Shown here piece by piece: positions 17,034 to 24,174 of a stretch of DNA of 44,110 nt. Positions within the stretch are counted from its first letter, which is position 1; every line of letters begins with the position of its first letter. Where the stretch lies: the NCBI GenBank assembly GCA_030627905.1, contig DAOVRZ010000038.1, positions 1 through 44,110 on the forward strand, given 5' to 3'. The translations under genes were made by a program, and so were the position numbers. Source of the DNA: JAGMES01 sp023128035 (GTDB lineage: Bacteria > Bacillota > Halanaerobiia > DY22613). The notes beneath the pieces were generated by a model. It made no database searches. It had not been told where the DNA came from and saw only the letters and a program-made list of their open reading frames with translations.

Positions 17034-17160
17034 TCTAATTTAGATTCAACCCATCTCATCATATCCTCATAGCTCACCATATCTGGGACGGTCATATACT
17101 TCTAGCCAACAGTGTGTAATTTCACCTTTGTTAATTCGCTCCTGGATTTGTTGGGACGAA
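17033..17160 (-). pseudogene. Frameshifted fragment of an unidentified gene
   Basis: On the minus strand one frame gives INKGEITHCWLEVYDRPRYG and, after a shift, another gives SYEDMMRWVESKLE and a stop; both read like real protein. The stop codon lies at the very edge of the omega-RNA-like element. It looks like the 3' end of a gene cut by that insertion. Family unknown. Confidence 0.3.
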
Positions 17161-17203
17161 TAAATATATATATATTGTAGTTAACTTAGGAGGTGTTTTT
17201 GTA

Positions 17204-19054
17204 GTGTCTTATTTTATGGATGTAGTTCCGAATATTGAATTCAATAAAAAATTAAGAGAGCCACAAATCGAAGCGCATTTAAAGATCAAAGGTTATTTTG
17301 AAAAAGAAAAGAAGGGTGAAGCGCTAGTTGTTTTACCTACAGGTACAGGAAAAAGTGGATTAATATCTATTGCTCCATTTGGTGTATGTGCAGGAAGAGT
17401 TTTAGTGATTACTCCTGGACTAGTAACAAAGCAAAGTGTTGTGAAATCGTTGCACCCTTTAGATGATAATTTTTGGCTAAATTATGATGTAATATTTGAT
17501 CCAGAAGAAATTCCAATTGTCGAAGAATATGAATCAGATATGTTAGATTCTAGTTTAGAAAGCTGTCACTTTGTAATTGCAAACGTTCATAAGTTATATA
17601 AAAACAAGTCTAACTCTTTATTAAATCGAGTTCCATCAGATTTTTTTGACATGATTATTGTTGATGAGGCTCACCACTCTGTAGCTAAAACTTGGCAAGA
17701 TGCGTTAAACTATTTTAATGATGCTAAAGTTCTTCATGTAACAGGTACACCATATCGTGGAGATGCTAAGGCGTTACCTGGCGAAGAAATACATAATACC
17801 TCTCTTTCTGAAGCTATGCAATTACAATATATTAAGTGGTTGAGAAAAATAACGGTAAATAATACCGAACTAATATTTACAATACCTGGTGATCCTAAAT
17901 CGTATACTATCGAAGAAGTATTACAATTAAAAGATCAAGAATGGGTTGAAAGATCTGTAGCATTATCGAAGGAGTGTTCTTTGGATGTCATTGATGAGAG
18001 TATAAAACAGTTAGGTGAATTAAAAGAACTATCTCCTGACGTTCCACATAAAATTTTAGCGGTAGCTTGTAATATAAACCATGCTGATGATCTTGCTGAA
18101 TGGTATGAAAGTAGGAATAAAAGTGTTATAAAAGTTCATAGCCGAATGTCTCCTGAAGAATTGGAAGATAAATTTCGAAAAATAGATAATCATCAATGTG
18201 AAGTTGTGGTTTCTGTTAATATGCTTATGGAAGGTTATGATCATAAGTACTTAACAGTTCTATCATTATTTAGACCTTATCGAAGTTTAAATGCGTTCGC
18301 TCAAGTAGTAGGAAGAGTTTTGCGTGCGATTCCGGAAAATGAAATCACTGATTTTGCAATTGATAATAATGCCATAGTGATATACCATGAAGAAACTGGG
18401 TTAAATACTATTTGGAAGTATTTTCAGGATGAAGTGGAAAAAGGTAAGAAAAGAATTTCTCGTGTTTATACTTTTACCGAGAGAGAATATCAAGAAAGAG
18501 CATTATTATATGCTGATATTAAGAGCGATGATTACTTTATTGATTCATTAGATTCGTTCTTACCAACGATTGACTTTAATGAGCTTTTTACGGAAGCTCG
18601 AAATAATATCGAAAAAAGTATAAATGAAGAAATTGATAAGTTAAGAAAAAGCATGGGATATAATGATGATATCTTAGAGCAAATTAGAAAAACTTTAAAG
18701 AAAGAATATACTTTTGCGAAAAAAGAAGAATTTGATGATTTATTATATTCAAAGAGACCAGAGTTGGCTAGAAAACAAATAAGAAAAATATTATATACTA
18801 ATGCTAATGATGCTACACAAGATATTCTAACCGAAAAAGGAATTGACCCAAAAGGACATGACTTGTATAATATATTTAGGAAATTTATATTTAATTTATC
18901 CCCGAAGACAACGAATGATGGTATTATAGTTAGGTATATAAATTTAAAGGTATCTAGAAGATTTGGATCAGTTAAAAAAAGAGAACCCGAGGAACTCAGG
19001 AATTCTCAAAAATATATGAATGAGGTTATCAATGAAATAAGGAGGATGTTATAA
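17204..19054 (+). CDS. Superfamily 2 helicase, type III restriction-like
   Basis: 616 residues. Motif I is LPTGTGKS (44-51), motif II DEAHH (154-158), motif III HVTGTPYRGD. The second RecA domain ends with VVSVNMLMEGYD and AFAQVVGRVLRAIP (motif VI). The C-terminal 200 residues are helical and charged, with no nuclease, methylase or HEPN motif I can see. Start is GTG 17204, 10 nt after AGGAGG; ATG 17216 is further away. It overlaps the next gene by one base (TAATG), so the two form an operon. It probably belongs to a phage-defence or DNA-processing module; partner nuclease not seen. Confidence 0.8.
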   Translation: MSYFMDVVPNIEFNKKLREPQIEAHLKIKGYFEKEKKGEALVVLPTGTGKSGLISIAPFGVCAGRVLVITPGLVTKQSVVKSLHPLDDNFWLNYDVIFDPEEIPIVEEYESDMLDSSLESCHFVIANVHKLYKNKSNSLLNRVPSDFFDMIIVDEAHHSVAKTWQDALNYFNDAKVLHVTGTPYRGDAKALPGEEIHNTSLSEAMQLQYIKWLRKITVNNTELIFTIPGDPKSYTIEEVLQLKDQEWVERSVALSKECSLDVIDESIKQLGELKELSPDVPHKILAVACNINHADDLAEWYESRNKSVIKVHSRMSPEELEDKFRKIDNHQCEVVVSVNMLMEGYDHKYLTVLSLFRPYRSLNAFAQVVGRVLRAIPENEITDFAIDNNAIVIYHEETGLNTIWKYFQDEVEKGKKRISRVYTFTEREYQERALLYADIKSDDYFIDSLDSFLPTIDFNELFTEARNNIEKSINEEIDKLRKSMGYNDDILEQIRKTLKKEYTFAKKEEFDDLLYSKRPELARKQIRKILYTNANDATQDILTEKGIDPKGHDLYNIFRKFIFNLSPKTTNDGIIVRYINLKVSRRFGSVKKREPEELRNSQKYMNEVINEIRRML

Positions 19055-19467
19055 TGAATTTTAACAGGGAAATTAAATTTAAATTGGACAGGCTTATTGG
19101 CATTATGCTTTCAGATGGGGTGCAACCCAATGATTTAGCGAATAATATTTTTTTAAAAGATTATGAAAAAATTTCGTATACAAAAAAAGATGGTATGATT
19201 ATTGGAGAGTTACTGTTTTATGATGATGAAGAAGTAACAATGCGATATGTTTATAATTTTGACATGAAGTTAATGAGAGTTGAAGAAGAGGTCAAAGGAA
19301 AAGTAATAGTCGAATGGGATAGAACAATTGTAGAGAACACATTAATTCAAGATATAGTTGATCTTATGAAGATACATTATTCACACGAGCAGATAAATAA
19401 ATTTATATCTTCATTACCAAAAGAATTACAAGAAAGAATTGAAAACGACTATCAAAAAATTGCATGA
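19054..19467 (+). CDS. Small helicase-associated protein of unknown function
   Basis: 137 residues, translated from an ATG that overlaps the helicase stop, with AAGGAGG upstream. No signal peptide, membrane helix or catalytic motif is evident. The N-terminal third is helical, the middle (GELLFYDDEEVTMRYVYNF) beta, and the end helical (HEQINKFISSLPKELQERI). I do not recognise it. Tight coupling to the helicase suggests an accessory subunit or specificity factor. Confidence 0.65.
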   Translation: MNFNREIKFKLDRLIGIMLSDGVQPNDLANNIFLKDYEKISYTKKDGMIIGELLFYDDEEVTMRYVYNFDMKLMRVEEEVKGKVIVEWDRTIVENTLIQDIVDLMKIHYSHEQINKFISSLPKELQERIENDYQKIA

Positions 19468-19482
19468 AAAGCTTACTCCATA

Positions 19483-19509
19483 CCCCTATTTTTAAGTAGG
19501 GGATTTTTT
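19483..19509 (+). terminator. Terminator of the helicase operon
   Basis: CCCCTA (19483-19488) pairs with TAGGGG (19497-19502), followed by T6. Confidence 0.75.
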
Positions 19510-19547
19510 ATCTGAGTTCATTAGCGTTGCATAAAAAAATCTATTCA

Positions 19548-19627
19548 ATTGTTCATCCCCCCACCTATGCGATCGTTTAAAAGTGGGGGGATGAACAATA
19601 AAAGCCTCCCGTAATGGGTGGCTTTTA
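19548..19627. repeat. Two adjoining long hairpins
   Basis: The first has a perfect 17-bp stem, 19548-19564 with 19583-19599, containing CCCCCCAC/GTGGGGGG. It shares one base with the second, TAAAAGCC/GGCTTTTA (19599-19606 with 19620-19627) enclosing CCC/GGG. The second could terminate in both directions; the first has no T run. The G/C-run stems resemble those in the IS-like copies A and B, so this may be a further palindrome-carrying remnant. The rest of 19468-20058 holds the fragment at 19838 and the RR promoter. Confidence 0.6.
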
Positions 19628-19837
19628 TGAAAATTCTATTTTATTCTTCTTTTTATATTTTACATGAATTATTTAAATTCCTGCATGTATAGTCTACGCA
19701 AAGTTTAAAAATAGTAAAAAATATACATATATAATGACTCTACTGTAAAAACCCTATTCACCTTATTGATTAATGTAAATAAATAAAATTGATGAAAAAA
19801 TCTTTGCTCCTCTTTATTCAGAAGGAGATTTGAACTC

Positions 19838-19965
19838 CCACCTATAGAGGAAGGGGACTTCACGTTCTGGAAGACTTGTTCTTGGAATGGATGTCCTTGA
19901 ACAGGCTGTTAAAGCCATTCCCGAAACATCTACATATAGAGTGAACTCGTCCAGCTTTAGCTGAA
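19838..19965 (+). pseudogene. 3' fragment of an unidentified gene running into an IS-like end
   Basis: One frame is open for about 42 codons and reads like protein (GTSRSGRLVLGMDVLEQAVK, then AIPETSTYR). It continues into the palindrome as VNSSSFS and stops. The upstream end is broken by a stop, and the neighbouring frame gives RRRFELPPIEE, suggesting a frameshift near 19845. It may be the tail of a tnpB gene, since the reading frame enters an IS605-like end, or the tail of any gene hit by the insertion. Confidence 0.35.
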
Positions 19966-19974
19966 CGAGTTCAC
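19941..19974. mobile_element. Isolated IS-like terminal palindrome, third copy
   Basis: A 34-bp palindrome from GTGAACTCG to CGAGTTCAC with one non-complementary pair (G-U in RNA) around a TT centre. Its first 16 bases are identical to the left edges of copies A and B. Only the terminal hairpin is present here. Confidence 0.55.
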
Positions 19975-19988
19975 TGAGAATATGTTAT

Positions 19989-20017
19989 TTGACAGAGTTG
20001 TAATGTTTGGTTATAAT
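19989..20017 (+). promoter_or_regulatory. Consensus sigma-A promoter of the two-component operon
   Basis: TTGACA (19989-19994), 17 nt, TATAAT (20012-20017): perfect consensus. It starts 15 bp after the terminal palindrome and 42 nt before the response regulator gene. Confidence 0.85.
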
Positions 20018-20058
20018 TTGAAAAAGAGATGTAATGATTAGCAAAAGGAGGCATTTAA

Positions 20059-20730
20059 ATGAAAATATTGGTTGTAGATGATGATCAAAATCTATGTAAA
20101 TTAATAAAAATATATTTAAAAAATGCCGGATTTACTGTGGTATTTGCCAAAGATGGCATTGAGGCTTTGGAAGTTTTTCGAAAAGAACGACCTGATCTCG
20201 TGATTTTGGATATTATGATACCCTTTATGGATGGTTGGGAAGTTTGTGAACAACTTCGGCGAGAATCAGATGTGCCAATTATCATGCTTACAGCAAAAGA
20301 TACAAAAGATGATAAAATTCGAGGATTAGACACAGGTGGAGATATTTATTTAACCAAACCTTTTGATCCAGATGAGCTAGTAGCTCAGGTTAAAGCGGTT
20401 TTTAGACGGCATGGACAACAAGAGATTTCTACACTTCAATTTCCTAGACTTGTTATCTCTCGAAATCTGTATCGGGTAGAATTTGAAGGAGAGGAGATTA
20501 AATTATCTCCGAAAGAATTTGAATTACTTTGGTTTTTAGCATCACATCATCGACAGGTTTTCCCAAGGGATAGTTTATTAGATGAGATTTGGGGATATGA
20601 TTTTTATGGTGGTATTCGTACAGTAGATAGTCATATTAATCGTCTTCGAGAAAAATTTGGAGATGCAGGAGATGATTATATTAAAACAGTATGGGGCGTA
20701 GGCTATAAATTTGAGGTAGAAAATAAATGA
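20059..20730 (+). CDS. OmpR-family response regulator
   Basis: 223 residues: receiver domain (1-about 118) with acidic pocket VVDDDQ and phosphate acceptor Asp51 (VILDIMIP), conserved Thr/Lys in MLTAKD and KPF, then a winged-helix DNA-binding domain with LSPKEFELLWFL and RTVDSHINRLREKF. The segment before KPF reads GGDIYLT where the family usually has GADDY. ATG follows AAAAGGAGG and the stop overlaps the kinase start (ATGA). It lies directly upstream of the peptidase/NRPS genes on the same strand, so it may regulate them; that link is inferred. Confidence 0.92.
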   Translation: MKILVVDDDQNLCKLIKIYLKNAGFTVVFAKDGIEALEVFRKERPDLVILDIMIPFMDGWEVCEQLRRESDVPIIMLTAKDTKDDKIRGLDTGGDIYLTKPFDPDELVAQVKAVFRRHGQQEISTLQFPRLVISRNLYRVEFEGEEIKLSPKEFELLWFLASHHRQVFPRDSLLDEIWGYDFYGGIRTVDSHINRLREKFGDAGDDYIKTVWGVGYKFEVENK

Positions 20731-22142
20731 ATCAGAGTATATTTAGTAAATTGATGTTTCGATTTACAATTATTATTTTACTAATTATTATTCTTCTTAG
20801 TTTTTCCCTAACATATTTTTTTACAGAATATTATTTTCAAACAAAACAACAGGAATTTATTAATATTGGTCAGAGAATTGTTGCGGTTGTTTCTCAGTCT
20901 GCATTATTGGGAAGTTTTTATTTTGATCTAGCTATGAATCAAATTCAAGCATCAGGCTCTCTAATTGAACAAAAATTTTGGATAACAGACCGTCAAGGGG
21001 ATATTCTAGTAACCAATTCTAATGAACAGTTGCTAGGATTTCAGATTGATTGGGAAACTTTTGCCCAAGTTTTGCAAGGTAAAGTGATAACCTTTCGAGG
21101 GAAATTAAAATATATAGAAGAACCAGTTATGATGGTAGCTGTTCCTATTGAAATTCAGGAAAAAGTGGTAGCAGTAGTATTTGTTTATAATACGATTGCA
21201 GGAATTTCAGGAACGATTCAAGAATTACGCCAAATTCTTTTTTTTATAGGTATATTTGTTTTGATATTGGCAGTCTTTTTAAGTTTTCAATTCTCACGCT
21301 CTATCTCTAAACCTATTCAAAAGATTGGTTCAGCTTCAATAGCTATGGCAAATGGAAATTATGATGTAGAGGTTGAAGTAAAGATGGAAGATGAAATTGG
21401 TCAATTAGCATCGAATTTTAATTTTTTAGTAAAAAAACTTAGAAAACATCTGCAATTACAGCGAGAATTTGTGGCTAATGTTTCTCATGAGTTAAAAACC
21501 CCTCTGACTTCTATAAGAGGGTATGTGAAGGCTCTTAGAGATGGGATTTTTGAAGATGAAAATTCGCCTCAAGAATATTGTAATATAATAATGGATGAAA
21601 CAGATCGGATGAATCGATTAGTTGCAGAGTTATTGAGTTTATCCCAGATTGAAAGCGGGATTTTAAAATTTAATATGATAGCTTTTGATTTGGATGAATT
21701 AGTGCAACGGACAATAAGCAGTTTGAGACCGATTTTACGAAAAGGTGGCGTAAAGGTCAATATAGAATTACCTGATTTCTTACCTCAAGTTTGGGGCGAT
21801 CCTGATCGAATTGGACAGGTATTTATAAATCTGATCCGCAATGCTATCAAACACTCAGAACCAGGTTCACAGATCTGGATTAGGGCTATTCAGGAAAATA
21901 AAAGTAAAATGATCAATATAGAAATAGAGGATCAAGGAACAGGTATTCCGGAGGAAGAGTTAGAAAAAATTTGGGATCGTTTTTATAAAGTAGATAAAGC
22001 TAGAACTCGAGGTGATGAAGAAGGAACGGGATTAGGATTAGCGATTGTAAAAGAGATTATCCAAAGACATCGAGGAGAGGTCTACGTAAGAAGCCAATTT
22101 GGGAAGGGATCGGTCTTTGGATTTATAGTTAAAAGTGTTTAG
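20727..22142 (+). CDS. Membrane sensor histidine kinase
   Basis: 471 residues. First membrane helix at about 10-32, an extracytoplasmic sensor of about 135 residues (PAS/Cache-like size), second helix at about 168-190, then HAMP (RSISKPIQKIGSASIAMANG). The dimerisation/phosphorylation helix has His254 in VSHELKTPLTS. The ATPase domain has N box NLIRNAIKHS, G1 DQGTGIP, F box FYKVDKAR and G2 GTGLGLAI. It pairs with the response regulator by a 4-nt overlap. The signal sensed is unknown; no terminator separates it clearly from the peptidase gene, which has its own promoter. Confidence 0.92.
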   Translation: MNQSIFSKLMFRFTIIILLIIILLSFSLTYFFTEYYFQTKQQEFINIGQRIVAVVSQSALLGSFYFDLAMNQIQASGSLIEQKFWITDRQGDILVTNSNEQLLGFQIDWETFAQVLQGKVITFRGKLKYIEEPVMMVAVPIEIQEKVVAVVFVYNTIAGISGTIQELRQILFFIGIFVLILAVFLSFQFSRSISKPIQKIGSASIAMANGNYDVEVEVKMEDEIGQLASNFNFLVKKLRKHLQLQREFVANVSHELKTPLTSIRGYVKALRDGIFEDENSPQEYCNIIMDETDRMNRLVAELLSLSQIESGILKFNMIAFDLDELVQRTISSLRPILRKGGVKVNIELPDFLPQVWGDPDRIGQVFINLIRNAIKHSEPGSQIWIRAIQENKSKMINIEIEDQGTGIPEEELEKIWDRFYKVDKARTRGDEEGTGLGLAIVKEIIQRHRGEVYVRSQFGKGSVFGFIVKSV

Positions 22143-22154
22143 TGAAAGGTTGGT

Positions 22155-22202
22155 AAGATAATTCATTGTTATCTTGACAAAATGGCAAAAAAATGATATT
22201 CT
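22155..22202 (+). promoter_or_regulatory. Promoter of the peptidase gene with overlapping inverted repeat
   Basis: TTGACA (22174-22179), 17 nt, TATTCT (22197-22202). AAGATAA (22155-22161) is complementary to TTATCTT (22169-22175), whose end overlaps the -35. This is a plausible operator, for example for the adjacent response regulator. The 5' untranslated region is about 120 nt and shows nothing else I recognise. Confidence 0.65.
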
Positions 22203-22328
22203 ATTGTAGAATAAACTATTTAGGTATTATTTACAACGCAAATTTTATAGATATCGTTATACAAATGGGGGGGATGTGGAGGTTTATTCGCATGGTTGGT
22301 TTTTTATAAATTATTAGGAGGAGTTATA

Positions 22329-23867
22329 GTGAAAAAATATTTTAATATTAGTCTTATTGTATTATTTATCATCTGTTCATTTAACTTAAGTAGTGTTTTT
22401 GCAGATTATCTTTTGAATCAAGAAAAGTTAGAGCAAATGGATAATTTAGTAATTGAAGATATGGAAAGATTTAATGTACCTGGGATGTCTCTTGTGGTAG
22501 TTAATGATGGAAAAATTCTTTTCAGTAAGGGATATGGGGTTAAGGAATTGGGAACTGAGGTTAAAGTAGATGCTGATACTATTATAGGATTGGCTTCAGT
22601 TTCTAAAGCATTTACGAATCTTGCTATTATGCAATTGCGTGATCAAGGATTATTAAATTTAAATGATCCAATAACAAAATATTTACCGTGGTTTAGATCT
22701 AAAGACAAGGAAAACTCTAATAAAATTACAATGTTGGATTTAATTAGACATACGAGTGGTATTCCGACAAATGCCTATGGACTTGAGATTGAAAATGGTA
22801 CTGCTGATGATCTGGAAGAACAGGTAAAACTCCTCAGCACAATTGAGTTAACTTCAACTCCTGGAACTAGATTTCAATATTCTAACATGAACTATTGGAC
22901 GTTGGCTTTAATAGCTGAGAAGTTAACAGGCATGAAATTTTCAGAGTACATGGAACAAAACATATTTGAACCTTTAGAAATGGCTCAAACTGGTTACTAT
23001 GACAAAGTTTCCAAACTAGAGAATTTCTCCAAAGGACATATAGTACGATATGCTAAACCTAAAGTTTCTGATTATAATTTACCAGAACAAGAAAATGCAG
23101 CAGGAGGATTATATTCTACTGCAAATGATATGGGTAATTATTTGATCGGACTTTTAAATGATGGAACTTATAATGGAAAAACTATTCTTAGTAAAGATAG
23201 TATTGTTGAAATGCGAACAAATGGATTTGAAATTGGTGAGAATTACTTCTACGGATATGGATGGAATTTACAAACAGTAAATGATACTTACATAGTACAT
23301 CATGGGGGAGATAATCCAAATTTTACAGCACATGTTTATTTATTCCCAGAAAACAACTTTGGTTTTGCATTATTATCTAATTCAGCTCATCCGATGACAC
23401 ATTACGTTGGATATAATCTTAAAAATATCATTCTTGAGATTGACCCAAGGCAATTTAATTTAACTGGTGCAGAAATGAATGCTAAAAACGCGACTTTAGC
23501 TAATTATGCTACTTTGGGAATAATAGCAATAATTTTAATTTGGTTGTTAATAGTTTTACTTGGGATGAAAAAAGGTAAATATGTATTTACTTCAAAACGA
23601 CCAGGTATAGTTAGATTGATTTTACAAGTAATTTTAGTTCCTTTGATTGGAGCTTTTATAGGTGTTTTTGCACTTTCATTGCCAATTCAGATGATTGGTT
23701 CTTATCATGTAGCCTTTCTTTATCAAGGTGATTTTGTTGGAAGTGTAGTGCGGGTTGTGATTACTTTCATGGTATTTACAGTGTTTGTAGGTTTTATGGC
23801 CTTTATAAGAAAGCCTAAGGATAACTCTAGTACTAGGTTAAAAAATATAGTGAACTCGTCCAGCTAA
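22329..23867 (+). CDS. Membrane-anchored S12 serine peptidase, ClbP-like
   Basis: 512 residues from the GTG at 22329 (7 nt after AGGAGGAG... region); an upstream in-frame start at 22296 lacks a ribosome binding site. Signal peptide 1-25 ends SSVFA. The beta-lactamase/S12 domain has the nucleophile motif S90-V-S-K93, Y184-S-N186 and HHGG near 325. Three membrane helices follow at about 402-425, 440-465 and 478-503. This architecture and length match ClbP (about 504 residues, SxxK at 95-98, Tyr186), the periplasmic D-asparaginyl peptidase of the colibactin pathway. Generic penicillin-binding-like hydrolases can look similar, so substrate is inferred from the NRPS next door. The last five residues, VNSSS, and the stop come from the IS-like copy B. 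Confidence 0.75.
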   Translation: MKKYFNISLIVLFIICSFNLSSVFADYLLNQEKLEQMDNLVIEDMERFNVPGMSLVVVNDGKILFSKGYGVKELGTEVKVDADTIIGLASVSKAFTNLAIMQLRDQGLLNLNDPITKYLPWFRSKDKENSNKITMLDLIRHTSGIPTNAYGLEIENGTADDLEEQVKLLSTIELTSTPGTRFQYSNMNYWTLALIAEKLTGMKFSEYMEQNIFEPLEMAQTGYYDKVSKLENFSKGHIVRYAKPKVSDYNLPEQENAAGGLYSTANDMGNYLIGLLNDGTYNGKTILSKDSIVEMRTNGFEIGENYFYGYGWNLQTVNDTYIVHHGGDNPNFTAHVYLFPENNFGFALLSNSAHPMTHYVGYNLKNIILEIDPRQFNLTGAEMNAKNATLANYATLGIIAIILIWLLIVLLGMKKGKYVFTSKRPGIVRLILQVILVPLIGAFIGVFALSLPIQMIGSYHVAFLYQGDFVGSVVRVVITFMVFTVFVGFMAFIRKPKDNSSTRLKNIVNSSS

Positions 23868-23963
23868 AGCTGAACATCGGGGCTTCAGTAGGGGATTCTA
23901 CCCCCACTGAAGATTAAAAACAATTTCCCCCCACTTATAGAAGTGGGGGTCTTAACTCAAAAG
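23850..23963 (-). mobile_element. Non-autonomous IS200/IS605-like element, copy B
   Basis: Near-identical to copy A. Here the last hairpin is perfect: CCCCCACTT (about 23927-23935) pairs with AAGTGGGGG around loop ATAG. It begins inside the peptidase coding frame, where GTG AAC TCG TCC AGC TAA replaces the original end. On the minus strand the far side is preceded by TTTAT (23964-23968), as in copy A. No coding capacity; mobilisation would need a transposase in trans. Confidence 0.55.
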
Positions 23964-23993
23964 ATAAAAGAACTATAAAAAATGTTTGGAGGA

Positions 23994-24023
23994 GTCTCTG
24001 GAGGATTTCTCCAGAGACCTTTT
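23994..24023 (+). terminator. Terminator after the peptidase gene
   Basis: GTCTCTGGAG (23994-24003) pairs with CTCCAGAGAC (24009-24018), then TTTT. It separates the peptidase and NRPS transcripts, at least partly. Confidence 0.75.
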
Positions 24024-24123
24024 AAATTTATAGTTTATATTTGGGGAGAATAATAGTAAATATAAATAAATTATTTAAATGTAATAAAATTGAAGGATTT
24101 TTCTCTACTATGGCGTATTTTAA

Positions 24124-24148
24124 TAATATACTACATTGTAGTATATTA
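24124..24148. promoter_or_regulatory. Perfect 25-bp palindrome, probable operator of the NRPS operon
   Basis: TAATATACTACA, one T, TGTAGTATATTA. It contains TATACT (24127-24132), a good -10 element, so a protein bound here would block RNA polymerase; no strong -35 is visible. The core TACATTGTA resembles BlaI/CopY operators (TACA-N2-TGTA) but has one central base where those have two. About 27 nt lie between it and the NRPS start. Confidence 0.6.
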
Positions 24149-24174
24149 GGACAGATAACAGGGGGGGCATAGAA

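Noticed and set aside
19818..19845. Degenerate tRNA on the minus strand (GGAGATTTGAACTCC resembles a T-arm)
   Set aside because: No acceptor stem, D-arm or anticodon arm can be built around it.
24124..24148. BlaI/MecI/CopY operator
   Set aside because: The half-sites TACA/TGTA are present but separated by one base, not two, and no such regulator gene is in the window.
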